64,000 nucleotides of DNA from JAPLHP01 sp963720375 (lineage in GTDB: Bacteria > Chloroflexota > Dehalococcoidia > UBA2247 > RBG-13-53-26). A program made the position numbers and the translations under genes. The stretch covers positions 62,001-126,000 of the forward strand of contig CAVRFM010000012.1 in assembly GCA_963720375.1 (NCBI GenBank), written 5' to 3'. Of the stretch, positions 44,719 through 54,042 are shown piece after piece. The first letter of the stretch is position 1. Each line of letters begins with the position of its first letter. Under the pieces are notes generated by a model. It was not told the DNA's origin and did no database searches. It worked only from the letters and a program-made list of their open reading frames with translations.

Positions 44719-46086
44719 GTGGTGAGGGGTATTGCTGTGCTCATCAGCGGTGGTCGAATTATTGACCCTGGCAGGAGCATAGATAAGGTTAGCGATTTGC
44801 TCATAGTGGGAGGCAGAATCGCCTGGATTGGCGAAAGCGGCCGAGCTCCCGATCAACCGGAATGCATTGTTTTAGCTGCCAGAGGGATGATCGTTTCTCC
44901 TGGCTTTATTGATCTCCACTGTCATCTTCGGGAGCCGGGGTTTGAGGAAAAGGAGACTATAGCCACTGGGACAAAGGCGGCTGCGCGGGGAGGTTTTACC
45001 ACTATTTGTTGCATGCCCAATACCTCTCCGCCCATCGACACTCCAGCCACAGTGGAGTACGTTGCAAGTAAGGCGAATACGGAGGGGGTGGTTCGGGTTC
45101 TTCCGATTGGGTGTATCACCAGGGGTCAGAGAGGTGAAGAGCTTGTTGACATGAAGGATTTGGCTAAGGCAGGGGTGGTTGCCTTTAGTGACGATGGCAA
45201 ACCGGTTTCAAGTTCGCAGCTTATGCGCCGTGCCTTGGAGCATAGTCGTCTTCTTGATTTGCCAATTATCGATCATTGTGAAGATGCCTCCTTGACTGCC
45301 GGTGGCGTGATGAATGAGGGGCTGGTATCTGCCAAGCTGGGATTGAAAGGAATGCCAGCAGCAGCAGAGGAGACTATGATTGCCCGGGATATTGAACTTG
45401 CCCGGCTCACTGGTGGCAGAGTTCATGTTGCTCATGTGAGCACCGCTGGTTCTGTCGAGCTTATTAGCCGTGCCAGGGAGAATCATATTGATGTTACTGC
45501 TGAAGTCACCCCTCACCATTTAACGCTTACTGAAGAGAAAGTCATCGGCTATGACACCAGCGCCAAGGTTAATCCTCCGCTGCGGACCAGACAGGACGTG
45601 GAGGCACTGATCCAGGGGGTGAGAGATGGTGTTATAGATGCTATTGCCACTGACCATGCGCCCCATGCTACTCATGACAAGTCTGGTGATTTCAACTCGG
45701 CAGCCTTCGGCATCAGCGGGCTGGAGACAGCTTTGGCTGTCCTGCTTACTCTGGTGCATCAGAGAAAGCTGGATTTGGCAACTCTCATTGCCAGGCTCAC
45801 TGCCGGGCCGGCAAGAGTCCTGCGTGGGATGAGTAGCTCATCTGTAATCCCCTCTGGTTGCCCGGTTCCGGATGGTCTGGGCATGCTCCGAGTGGGAGCC
45901 CCTGGGGATGTTGTTGTCTTCGATCCGGATTTCGAATGGGTGGTCAACCCTGCCCTCTTCGTTTCCAAGGGGAAGAATAACCCCTGGGCAGGATGCTCTC
46001 TCAAAGGCAAGGTGATGGCAACAGTGGTTGGAGGGGAGATCGTATACAAGGATATGCGTATCAGCATTGAGGCATTAAAGAGTTAA
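44719..46086 (+). CDS. pyrC: Dihydroorotase
   Basis: A 455-residue class I dihydroorotase closing the ring of carbamoyl aspartate in pyrimidine synthesis. Zinc ligands lie in DLHCHLREPG (near residue 60) and the ATDHAPH motif near 308; VVAFSDDGKPV, IIDHCEDASL and HVAHVSTAGSV are typical too. GTG start (44719, or 44722) after GGGGTGAG. It lies 18 bases after pyrB in the same operon. Confidence 0.94.
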   Translation: MVRGIAVLISGGRIIDPGRSIDKVSDLLIVGGRIAWIGESGRAPDQPECIVLAARGMIVSPGFIDLHCHLREPGFEEKETIATGTKAAARGGFTTICCMPNTSPPIDTPATVEYVASKANTEGVVRVLPIGCITRGQRGEELVDMKDLAKAGVVAFSDDGKPVSSSQLMRRALEHSRLLDLPIIDHCEDASLTAGGVMNEGLVSAKLGLKGMPAAAEETMIARDIELARLTGGRVHVAHVSTAGSVELISRARENHIDVTAEVTPHHLTLTEEKVIGYDTSAKVNPPLRTRQDVEALIQGVRDGVIDAIATDHAPHATHDKSGDFNSAAFGISGLETALAVLLTLVHQRKLDLATLIARLTAGPARVLRGMSSSSVIPSGCPVPDGLGMLRVGAPGDVVVFDPDFEWVVNPALFVSKGKNNPWAGCSLKGKVMATVVGGEIVYKDMRISIEALKS

Positions 46087-46246
46087 TGCTCGGATTGGTC
46101 CGAAGTCGATAAGGGCAAAAGCGAATGTTGGGCAATTCTAGTGTTGGAAGATATCTTGGTATTCGAGAGCTCTCATAGGTGGGGGGAGTCCTGGCAGGCA
46201 CCAATCGGGCTCTTGTTATGCAGCCACTGAGAGAATATTTGAGAAG

Positions 46247-47005
46247 ATGAAACAGGTAACCGCCATCGTCGTGTCTAATAGTGAGATAATGCCTCGGATC
46301 CATCTTGTCTGGTTGGAAGCGCCGGAAATTGCCAGGATTGCACGTCCCGGGCAATTCGTTATGGTACGGTGTGGGGACAGCCACGATCCTTTATTGCGGC
46401 GGCCATTGAGCATTCATCAGGCTGACGGCTCAGGGAAGATTGCATTGCTTTTAAGTGTCGTGGGCCGAGGTACCTCGTGGCTTTCTCGATGCCAGAGGGG
46501 AGATTGCCTTGACCTTGTGGGGCCTCTGGGCAATGGCTTTTCTATTCAGCCTGCTTCCCGCAGGCTTCTTCTGATAGGTGGTGGAATTGGTATCGCGCCT
46601 TTGATCTTTCTGGCAGATAGAGCTCTTAGCCAGGGATGCTCGGTCACGCTTCTCGTGGGAGCTCAGGATGCCTCCTCTCTTTACCCTAGATCTCTGCTGT
46701 CACCATCGATCAACCTTATCACAGCTACCGAGGATGGCTCGGAAGGGGCAAGAGGCATGGTGACTGACATTATCGGTGATCTTGCCAAGCAGGCTGACCA
46801 GCTCTTTGCCTGCGGGCCAGTCTCCATGTACCAGTCTATGTTAGCCAATGAGTGCTTAATATCGAGGCCGCTCCAGGTCTCTCTGGAAGTGGTGATGGGT
46901 TGTGGAGTGGGAGCATGCTACGGCTGCACCATAAAGACTGGGAAGGGGCTGCGACAGGTATGTCAGGATGGGCCCGTGTTCGATCTGAATGATATTCTCT
47001 GGTAG
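46247..47005 (+). CDS. pyrK: Dihydroorotate dehydrogenase electron transfer subunit
   Basis: A 252-residue flavin/[2Fe-2S] protein that passes electrons from dihydroorotate dehydrogenase B to NAD. Seen: PGQFVMVRC, the FAD contact RRPLSIH, GGGIGIAPL (NAD-binding start), and the cluster Cys residues in CGVGACYGC and the later QVCQDG. The usual partner pyrD is not next to it; YjbQ and an acyl-CoA synthetase follow instead. The ATG overlaps a possible short upstream frame. Confidence 0.93.
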   Translation: MKQVTAIVVSNSEIMPRIHLVWLEAPEIARIARPGQFVMVRCGDSHDPLLRRPLSIHQADGSGKIALLLSVVGRGTSWLSRCQRGDCLDLVGPLGNGFSIQPASRRLLLIGGGIGIAPLIFLADRALSQGCSVTLLVGAQDASSLYPRSLLSPSINLITATEDGSEGARGMVTDIIGDLAKQADQLFACGPVSMYQSMLANECLISRPLQVSLEVVMGCGVGACYGCTIKTGKGLRQVCQDGPVFDLNDILW

Positions 47006-47020
47006 AGGAGGTGATGCCAA

Positions 47021-47437
47021 GTGGTGGAGAGCAGGCGGATAAGGATCAAGACCAATGGGAATTGTGAGATTATAGACATAACCGGACAGGTAGCAAAGGA
47101 AGTTGATGGTTCACCTATTGGGAGTGGAATCGTAACTGTCTTTGCAGTTGGCTCAACCGCAGGAATTGCCACGATTGAGTTTGAATCCGGGCTATTGTCT
47201 GACTTCAAGGAGATGTGGGATAGGGTGGCTCCTGTTGGTATGGACTACCAGCATAACCGTGCTTGGGGAGATGGTAATGGCCACTCGCACGTGCGTGCCT
47301 CGCTTCTCAGTGCCTCTCTAACCGTACCCTTTATCAACAAGAAGATGACTTTGGGAACTTGGCAGCAGATTGTCTATGTCGATTTTGATAACCGTCCCCG
47401 ATCAAGGGAGGTAGTCGTTCAGATCATAGGAGAATAG
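47021..47437 (+). CDS. YjbQ family (UPF0047) protein
   Basis: A 138-residue protein of the YjbQ family, some of which show thiamin phosphate synthase-like side activity; the true role is unclear. The family's conserved core is seen: VFAVGSTAGIATIEFE, the conserved GNGHSHVRASL with two His residues, and WQQIVYVDFDNRPRSREV. GTG start. It sits between pyrK and the acyl-CoA synthetase gene with short gaps, so it is part of the same transcript. Confidence 0.9.
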   Translation: MVESRRIRIKTNGNCEIIDITGQVAKEVDGSPIGSGIVTVFAVGSTAGIATIEFESGLLSDFKEMWDRVAPVGMDYQHNRAWGDGNGHSHVRASLLSASLTVPFINKKMTLGTWQQIVYVDFDNRPRSREVVVQIIGE

Positions 47438-47444
47438 GCATCGA

Positions 47445-48854
47445 ATGCCGGATATAGACTTTGTGTTTTGCCCCAAGTCAGTTGCTATTGTAGGTGTCTC
47501 TTCAAATGCTGATTCCCTTACCAATCGGAATTTTCTGCAGCCACTATTGGACTGCAATTATCAGGGGAAAATCTATCCGGTTAATCCTAACTTGAATGAG
47601 ATCAAGGGGCTGAAGGCCTATCATAGCATTCTGGACATACCCGGGCCTGTGGATGCTGTGGTCTGCGCTCTTCCGGCTTCCCTCACACCAAGGCTTATAC
47701 ATGAATGTGTTACAGCAAAAGCCAGGGTAGTTAGCTGTTTTACATCAGGCTTTAGTGAGACTGGGGAAGAAGAAGGCCTGAGATTGGAGAGGGAAATAAT
47801 CGAGATTGCCCGGCGTGGCGGGGTACGCATTATTGGCCCCAATTGTCTAGGGATACACAATCCTGGGATAGGTTTGACCTTTGAGGCCAGCGGCTCCAAA
47901 CGGGGTGGTAATGTCGGTTTCATGTCTCAGAGTGGGGGAAATACCAGAGAGTTGATTCTTGTTGGAGCACAGCGTGGCATATTCTTCAGCAAAGCTGTGA
48001 GCTATGGAAATGCCGCTGACCTCAATGAGGGAGATTTCTTGGAATACTTTGCTTGTGATAAGGATACCAGGATAATTGCTGCCTATATCGAAGGGATAAA
48101 GCAGCCGCGGAGATTCAGCATGGTGCTTCGAGAAACAACAAAGCAAAAACCTGTGATTATTCTCAAAGGGGGAAGGACCGGGGCGGGTACCAGGGCAGTG
48201 ATGTCGCATACAAGTTCTCTCGCCGGAACCGGGGAAATATGGGATGCTCTTTGCCGGCAGGCTGGAGCAACACAGGTTGTAGATTTACCGGAAATGGCAG
48301 ATGCTATTCTGGCGTTTTCATATCTGAAACCACCACGAGGAAGAAGAGTCGGTATTCTTGGGATAGGAGGAGGGGCCAGTGTTCAGGCGGCTGATGATTG
48401 CGAGAACGCTGGGCTTGTTGTACCTGCTTTCCCTCTGTCTATTAGACAGGATTTGCGCAAGTTCACGCCGCCAGCCGGGACCGGCCTATCTAATCCTGTA
48501 GATACTTCACCAGACGTATACTGGGATCCAGACTTGTTTGCCAAGACCGCCAGGGTCATTGCTGGCTATGATGGAATCGATGTGATACTGGTAATGTTCG
48601 CTGCTGTTCAGGCCGCCAAACGTGGAGTCCCGGCATTAAGACGTCAGCTTGAAGCTGTCATTGGTGTGGGCCAGAAAACCGATAAGTCTGTGGCCATTGT
48701 CCTGTTCACGGCTGGTATATTAGAGGCTGAGAAGATAGCTGCTGAAGTACAGGGGCTGTGTCTTGAGGCAGGGTTTCCGGTCTATCCCTCGATAGGCAGA
48801 GCCGCTCAGGCTATTGCCCAGCTTATCTCTTATCATGAAAATCGAGGTTCGTAA
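47445..48854 (+). CDS. ADP-forming acyl-CoA synthetase, alpha subunit-like
   Basis: A 469-residue protein like the alpha subunit of NDP-forming acetyl-CoA synthetases, which make ATP from acyl-CoA. It has the CoA-binding domain (residues 1-130; SVAIVGVSSN, GPNCLGI), two succinyl-CoA-synthetase-like domains (MSQSGGN, then the phosphohistidine motif MSHTSSLAG near 250), and the C-terminal GIGGGASVQAADD part. No beta (ATP-grasp) subunit is fused or adjacent. Together with acetate kinase it points to energy gain from acyl-CoA. Confidence 0.85.
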   Translation: MPDIDFVFCPKSVAIVGVSSNADSLTNRNFLQPLLDCNYQGKIYPVNPNLNEIKGLKAYHSILDIPGPVDAVVCALPASLTPRLIHECVTAKARVVSCFTSGFSETGEEEGLRLEREIIEIARRGGVRIIGPNCLGIHNPGIGLTFEASGSKRGGNVGFMSQSGGNTRELILVGAQRGIFFSKAVSYGNAADLNEGDFLEYFACDKDTRIIAAYIEGIKQPRRFSMVLRETTKQKPVIILKGGRTGAGTRAVMSHTSSLAGTGEIWDALCRQAGATQVVDLPEMADAILAFSYLKPPRGRRVGILGIGGGASVQAADDCENAGLVVPAFPLSIRQDLRKFTPPAGTGLSNPVDTSPDVYWDPDLFAKTARVIAGYDGIDVILVMFAAVQAAKRGVPALRRQLEAVIGVGQKTDKSVAIVLFTAGILEAEKIAAEVQGLCLEAGFPVYPSIGRAAQAIAQLISYHENRGS

Positions 48855-49117
48855 GCATCTCATAGATTACTCTGAGTTTCACTTCAGTTGTATCCTCTAA
48901 TTATCTTAATGTTTCCAGTGCCCCATTGTTTGCAGGACGTTGTGTTTCATATCTCTCTTAATCCCCTGAATAGACAGGATTGAGAAAGTAGCCTAATAAA
49001 GATGTGCATGGATTGACCTTCCCAAAAGTAGACTTATTCTAAAGCTTAGTATATAATACTCGAGTTGTCTTTGAATGGTTAGTATTTATTGTTCGCTGCC
49101 AATCAGTCCGGTTTATC
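48855..49117. other. Intergenic region ahead of the str operon
   Basis: AT-rich with no supported gene. A palindromic AGTATATAATACT near 49046-49058 could be a promoter element but lacks a -35 match. Confidence 0.4.
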
Positions 49118-49146
49118 TTGACTTTTAGCGTGGTTGATGATAGATT
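49118..49146 (+). promoter_or_regulatory. Promoter of the rpsL operon
   Basis: TTGACT (49118-49123), a 17-base spacer and TAGATT (49141-49146), 27 bases before the rpsL ATG; the leader is short and T-rich. Confidence 0.55.
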
Positions 49147-49173
49147 ACAACCTCGTGTCTTTTTTTAGATAAA

Positions 49174-49608
49174 ATGCCTACAGTTAATCAACTTGTGAGA
49201 CATGGTCGGAAGAAGATTTTGCGGAGGACTAAGGCTCCGTCGCTGCGCGTTGGGTTTAATACGCTGAAGCGCCGGGCGACAAAAACCAAGGGTTCTCCGC
49301 AGAAGAGGGGTGTTTGTATCCAGGTTAAGACCATGACCCCCAAGAAGCCAAATTCTGCCTTGCGTAAGATTGCCAGGGTGCGACTGACCAATGGAATGGA
49401 GGTCACTGCCTATATTCCTGGTGAGGGGCATAATTTGCAGGAACACTCTGTGGTGCTGATTCGGGGCGGTCGTGTAAAAGATTTACCTGGAGTACGCTAC
49501 CACATTGTGCGTGGCACCTTGGATGCCGGTGGCGTGGTTGATCGCCGACAGGGCCGCAGTAGATATGGAGCAAAGCAGGTAAAAGGCTCGGGAGCTTCTG
49601 GAGCCTAG
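49174..49608 (+). CDS. rpsL: Ribosomal protein S12
   Basis: Small-subunit protein at the decoding centre, 144 residues. The conserved MPTVNQLVRHGR start, KKPNSALRKIARVRL (site of streptomycin-resistance changes in other bacteria, with Lys at the usual position) and GRVKDLPGVRYHIVRG are intact. The ATG lacks a clear ribosome binding site. First gene of the str operon. Confidence 0.97.
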   Translation: MPTVNQLVRHGRKKILRRTKAPSLRVGFNTLKRRATKTKGSPQKRGVCIQVKTMTPKKPNSALRKIARVRLTNGMEVTAYIPGEGHNLQEHSVVLIRGGRVKDLPGVRYHIVRGTLDAGGVVDRRQGRSRYGAKQVKGSGASGA

Positions 49609-49659
49609 GGTTTCCTGGGTTGTTGAGGGGTGGGTGAAGAAAGTGCCCGAGTTTTTTTT
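49587..49659 (+). terminator. Possible attenuator between rpsL and rpsG
   Basis: CTCGGG (49587-49592, inside the end of rpsL) can pair with CCCGAG (49646-49651), which is followed by eight T residues. The loop is long (53 bases), so full termination is doubtful; partial attenuation is possible. Confidence 0.35.
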
Positions 49660-49678
49660 GTGGTCTGGAGACTAGAAG

Positions 49679-50149
49679 ATGTCGAGAAAAGGTAAAACAC
49701 CAAAGAGAAAGACGCCGCCTGATACCAGATATGGTAGCCAGTTGGTGTCTAGGTTCACAAACAAGTTGATGAAATGGGGCAAGAAGAGGAAGGCGGAGGG
49801 GATTATATACATTGCCCTTGAGATGGCTTCAGAACAGCTAAAGAAACCACCAGTCGAGGTTTTGGAGCAAGCGATCAAGAATACGACCCCTCTCCTTCAA
49901 GTGAAAGCCCGTCGTGTTGCTGGGGCGACCTATCAGGTGCCTGTAGAGGTGAGCGGTGACCGTGGCACGGCCATGGCGATAAGGTGGCTGCTGGATGCGT
50001 CCAGATCACGAAGTGGTAAGTCAATGGCAGAAAAGCTTGCTGCCGAGATTGTAGATGCTTGTCATGGTCAGGGAGTGGCGGTCAAGAAGCGTGAGGATAC
50101 TCATAAGATGGCAGAGGCGAACAGAGCCTTTGCACACTTCAGGTGGTAG
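49679..50149 (+). CDS. rpsG: Ribosomal protein S7
   Basis: A 156-residue primary 16S rRNA binder that nucleates the 30S head. MSRKGKTPKRKTPPDTRYGS at the start, LVSRFTNKLMKWGKK, TYQVPVEVSGDR and the KREDTHKMAEANRAFAHFRW end are all as expected. It is followed directly by fusA. Confidence 0.97.
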   Translation: MSRKGKTPKRKTPPDTRYGSQLVSRFTNKLMKWGKKRKAEGIIYIALEMASEQLKKPPVEVLEQAIKNTTPLLQVKARRVAGATYQVPVEVSGDRGTAMAIRWLLDASRSRSGKSMAEKLAAEIVDACHGQGVAVKKREDTHKMAEANRAFAHFRW

Positions 50150-50190
50150 GAAAGTTGGTTACTACCAAGCAGCGTTCTCGAACGATTGAT

Positions 50191-52314
50191 ATGCCTGAAT
50201 CAGATATAGTTAAGGCAAAGGCGAGGGAGACGTCTGAGGCGTTTTCCCTATCCCAGGTAAGAAATATTGGGATAATTGCTCATATAGATGCCGGTAAGAC
50301 TACCGTCACCGAAAGAATTCTCTATTGCACGGGCCGTACCTACAAGATCGGGGGGGTGGATGAAGGAACGGCAGTAATGGACTGGATGGACCAGGAACGT
50401 GAGCGGGGAATCACTATTACTGCTGCGGCTACTACCTGCTACTGGCTGGGGCATCGCATTAATATCATCGATACGCCTGGGCATGTGGATTTCACTGCTG
50501 AAGTGGAACGCAGCCTGCGGGTGCTTGATGGTGGAGTGGTGGTTTTTGATGCTGTTGCAGGTGTGCAACCTCAGTCGGAGACGGTGTGGCGTCAGGCGGA
50601 TAGGTACCATGTTCCCAGAGTCTGTTTTATCAATAAGATGGATCGTGTGGGCGCTAATTTCCATCGGACTGTGGCCATGATAGGCAAGATCCTCGGTTCT
50701 AAAGTAGTGCCTATTCAATTACCTTTGGGTGAGGAGAAGTCCTTTGAGGGGATTATTGATCTGATAGAAAACAGGGCCTGGATCTTTCCAGAAGATATCA
50801 ATTCTCTGCCCATGGAGATGGACATTCCTCAAGACTATGTAGAGAGAGCCAAAGAGCAGCGAGAGGTGTTGGTGGAGAGGTTGGCTGAAGAGGATGATCA
50901 GTTGATGGGGGCTTATTTGGAGGGGCGCAGCATCACGACTTTAGAGATCAAAGAGGCCTTGCGTAGAGCAACTCTAGCTAATAGGGTTGTTCCTGTTCTT
51001 TGTGGCAGTGCTTTAGGGAATAAGGGGATCCAGCCACTTCTTGATAGTGTAGTGAATTATCTTCCTTCACCTTTAGATGTGCCAGCGGTTGAGGGCACTG
51101 ATCCTGAGACTGGTGCGATGGCTAAGCGCCCAGCGGATATAGAGGCACCTTTCTCAGCCCTTGCCTTTAAGGTGGTTACCGATCCCTTCGTTGGCAGGCT
51201 GGTATATCTCAGAGTTTATTCAGGCAAAGCGGAATCCGGAGCAAAATTGTTCAATGCTACCAGGGATCAGAAAGAGCGCCTTGGCAGATTACTCTTAATG
51301 CATGCGAATCATAGAGAAGACGTAAACGAGGCCTATGCTGGCGGGATTGTTGCAGCGATAGGTTTGAAGAATACCCTTACCGGTGACACGCTGTGTGATC
51401 CCGGGGCTCCTATCATTCTTGAGAATATCCGTTTTCCTATACCGGTGATATCGGTTGCTATTGAGGCGAAGACCAAAGCTGATCAGGACAGGATAGGGGA
51501 GGCTCTCCAGAAATTGATGGAAGAAGATCCCACCTTCGAAACGCATTACGATGAAGACACGGGCCAGACCATCATATCCGGAATGGGTGAGCTTCATTTG
51601 GAAGTTCTGCTGGAGCGCATGCGTCGCGAGTTTAGAGTGGAGTCAAAGACAGGCAAGCCGCAGGTGGCATATAGGGAGACTATCACCGAGCCGGTGGAGG
51701 CAGAGGGAAGATTCATCAGACAGTTTGGTGGGCATGGGCAGTACGGTTGCGTGGTGCTCGGACTGGAGCCCGGTGAGAGGGGTAGCGGTTTTGCCTTTTT
51801 CAACAAGATCAAGGCTGGCGCTATACCCAGGGAATTCATCCCGGCAGTTGAAGCTGGAGTGAAGGAAGCCTTGCAGAGAGGGGTTTTGGCTAACTATCCT
51901 GTAGTTGATGTCAAAGTGACACTTCGTGACGGTAGTTTTCATGAGGTGGATTCCTCCGAAATTGCTTTCAAGATGGCCGGATCAATTGCTTTTAAGGAGG
52001 GAGTGCGCCGAGCTAAACCTGTGATTCTTGAGCCCATTATGAAACTGGAAGTGTTTACTCCGGAGCAGTTCCTGGGTGATATCCTGGGAGATCTTGATGC
52101 TAGAAGAGCGCGAATTGATGGCATTGAAGCCCAGGGAGATATGAGGGTTATTCATGGTTTTATATCCTTGGGGGAGACTTTTGGCTACGCCACCGTAATC
52201 CGGTCCTTGAGCCAGGGTAAATCAACTCACTCCATGGAATTTCATCATTATCAAGAGGTACCCCCGGGTTTGGTGGATCAGATTATTCCTAAAGTCAGGG
52301 GAAGGGTAGTTTAA
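50191..52314 (+). CDS. fusA: Elongation factor G
   Basis: A 707-residue translocase GTPase. G1 AHIDAGKTT (with NIGII before it), G2 RERGITITAAA, G3 DTPGHVDF and G4 NKMD are present, then domains II-V with the typical SGMGELHLEVLLERMRRE-like stretch near residue 460. I chose ATG 50191, which gives the usual length; a GTG at 50143 overlapping rpsG would add 16 residues. No clear ribosome binding site precedes either. Confidence 0.95.
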   Translation: MPESDIVKAKARETSEAFSLSQVRNIGIIAHIDAGKTTVTERILYCTGRTYKIGGVDEGTAVMDWMDQERERGITITAAATTCYWLGHRINIIDTPGHVDFTAEVERSLRVLDGGVVVFDAVAGVQPQSETVWRQADRYHVPRVCFINKMDRVGANFHRTVAMIGKILGSKVVPIQLPLGEEKSFEGIIDLIENRAWIFPEDINSLPMEMDIPQDYVERAKEQREVLVERLAEEDDQLMGAYLEGRSITTLEIKEALRRATLANRVVPVLCGSALGNKGIQPLLDSVVNYLPSPLDVPAVEGTDPETGAMAKRPADIEAPFSALAFKVVTDPFVGRLVYLRVYSGKAESGAKLFNATRDQKERLGRLLLMHANHREDVNEAYAGGIVAAIGLKNTLTGDTLCDPGAPIILENIRFPIPVISVAIEAKTKADQDRIGEALQKLMEEDPTFETHYDEDTGQTIISGMGELHLEVLLERMRREFRVESKTGKPQVAYRETITEPVEAEGRFIRQFGGHGQYGCVVLGLEPGERGSGFAFFNKIKAGAIPREFIPAVEAGVKEALQRGVLANYPVVDVKVTLRDGSFHEVDSSEIAFKMAGSIAFKEGVRRAKPVILEPIMKLEVFTPEQFLGDILGDLDARRARIDGIEAQGDMRVIHGFISLGETFGYATVIRSLSQGKSTHSMEFHHYQEVPPGLVDQIIPKVRGRVV

Positions 52315-52315
52315 C

Positions 52316-52624
52316 GTGCCGAAGCAGAAGATCCGAATTAAATTGAAGTCTTTTGACCATAAGGTGCTTGATCAGTCCGCGGTTCAGATCACGGAGACAG
52401 CGGAGCAGACTGGAGCCCGAGTGGCAGGGCCAGTTCCTTTGCCAACACACATTCAGAAATTCTGTGTTATCCGATCTCCCTTTATTGATAAAGACTCGAG
52501 AGAGCAATTTGAGATCAGGACTCACAGGCGTCTTATAGACATCCTTGACCCTACCTCCAAAACGATCGAGGCTCTAACCCGGCTCAATCTTCCCGCGGGG
52601 GTAGATGTGGAGATAAAGCTGTAG
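52316..52624 (+). CDS. rpsJ: Ribosomal protein S10
   Basis: A 102-residue protein of the 30S head, also the NusE transcription factor. KIRIKLKSFDHKVLD at the start, PLPTHIQKFCVIRSP and RTHRRLIDI are conserved. GTG start one base after the fusA stop, so it is coupled to fusA with no separate S10 promoter seen. Confidence 0.96.
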   Translation: MPKQKIRIKLKSFDHKVLDQSAVQITETAEQTGARVAGPVPLPTHIQKFCVIRSPFIDKDSREQFEIRTHRRLIDILDPTSKTIEALTRLNLPAGVDVEIKL

Positions 52625-52743
52625 GGTGGATACTACTGGGCAAAAGAGGGACAGAGGAGCTGGTTGTCGATGACGATGAAGGAAGGTAAGGGAGCCATTG
52701 AGAAAAGCGGTATGGGGCTTTATCGTTCTTGGGTAGGAAGATA

Positions 52744-53388
52744 ATGGCGACAGCGATTAAGGGCATTCTAGGTCGCAAGTTGGGCATGACACAAATGTTT
52801 GATGAAGGCGGGAGCCTGGAGGCAGTTACTGCTATTGAAGCTGGTCCTTGTGTTGTTTCTCAAGTGAAAACTCAAGCTAAGGATGGCTACAGCGCGGTAC
52901 AACTCGGTTTTGGTGAGGCCAAGCGCCTCAATTCTCCGATGAAGGGGCATCTTAAGGGAGCAGGTCGTCAGCTGAGATATCTTAGGGAGATTATGGTTGA
53001 TGAAGCCGCTGCGTTTGAGGTGGGGCAGAGTCTGAACGCTGGTATATTTGAAAAAGGCGAGAGAGTTGATATAAGAGGGATATCGAAAGGCAAAGGTTTT
53101 GCAGGCGGGGTGAAACGATACCACTTTCGAGGGGGGCCCAAAACACATGGTCAGTCAGACCGGCACCGTGCCCCTGGTTCAGTTGGTGGTACCACTTCTC
53201 CTGGCCGGGTGTACAAGGGCACGCGTATGGCCGGGCATATGGGGAGCGACAGGGTAATTATCCGCAATCTTGAGGTGGTGCAGGCTGATGCAGGACGCAA
53301 TCTTATCTTGATAAAGGGTGCAGTACCTGGTGCTGTGGGTGGGCTATTGTTGATTACGAGCAGGAAGTTGGCCAAGAAGAGAAGGTAG
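52744..53388 (+). CDS. rplC: Ribosomal protein L3
   Basis: A 214-residue large-subunit protein near the peptidyl transferase centre. GILGRKLGMTQMFDE, GISKGKGFAGGVKRYHF and HRAPGSVGGTTSPGRVYKG are typical; the Gln-methylation region (GGTTSPGRV) is intact. ATG 52744, preceded by TAGGAAG. A 119-base gap from rpsJ contains no gene. Confidence 0.96.
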   Translation: MATAIKGILGRKLGMTQMFDEGGSLEAVTAIEAGPCVVSQVKTQAKDGYSAVQLGFGEAKRLNSPMKGHLKGAGRQLRYLREIMVDEAAAFEVGQSLNAGIFEKGERVDIRGISKGKGFAGGVKRYHFRGGPKTHGQSDRHRAPGSVGGTTSPGRVYKGTRMAGHMGSDRVIIRNLEVVQADAGRNLILIKGAVPGAVGGLLLITSRKLAKKRR

Positions 53389-53390
53389 AG

Positions 53391-54038
53391 ATGCAGTTCC
53401 CAGTCCGTAACGTTGAAGGTCAGGTTGTTGAACAGGTGCAGATTGAAGATAGCGTTTTTGCGCAACCTTTCAATGAAGGCTTGGTGCATCAGGCCATGGT
53501 GAGGCAATTGGCCAATGCTCGCCAGGGAACAGCAGATACCAAGACGCGGGGTTTGGTGGCTGGGAGCACCAGGAAGCTCTATCGTCAGAAGCATACGGGG
53601 CGTGCTCGCCGAGGTAGCATACGCTCACCTCTCCTCAGAGGTGGTGGTATAGTTTTTGGCCCTCACCCTAGAAGCTATAGGCAAAGGATGCCTAAGAAGA
53701 TGCGCCGTTTGGCGCTGAGATGTGTACTTTCAGCAAAGGCTTCTTCAGGTGAGATGGTGGTAATAGACCGATTCCAGATGAGTCAACCCAAAGCGACGGA
53801 GATGGGTCGAATATTAAAGGCACTGGGCGTTGATTCATCGATTCTCATTGTTACTCTTGGGCCGGAGTCGGATGTAATCTTGTCGGCACGCAATTTGGCG
53901 GGAACCAAGACGCTACCGGCTGGCTTGCTTAATGTGGTGGATGTTCTTTCGTATAAATTTTTGGTAATTACCGTAGAGGGGTTGCGCCATTTGGAGAAAC
54001 TGTTGATAGGTGGCCGAACTGCTACCCAGCTTGGATAA
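53391..54038 (+). CDS. rplD: Ribosomal protein L4
   Basis: A 215-residue protein lining the exit tunnel. It carries VHQAMVRQLANARQGTA, the tunnel-loop stretch HTGRARRGSIRSPLLRGGG (about residues 64-82) and ALRCVLSAKA. In some bacteria L4 represses its own S10 operon; no such leader was identified here. Starts two bases after rplC. Confidence 0.96.
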   Translation: MQFPVRNVEGQVVEQVQIEDSVFAQPFNEGLVHQAMVRQLANARQGTADTKTRGLVAGSTRKLYRQKHTGRARRGSIRSPLLRGGGIVFGPHPRSYRQRMPKKMRRLALRCVLSAKASSGEMVVIDRFQMSQPKATEMGRILKALGVDSSILIVTLGPESDVILSARNLAGTKTLPAGLLNVVDVLSYKFLVITVEGLRHLEKLLIGGRTATQLG

Positions 54039-54042
54039 GAGA

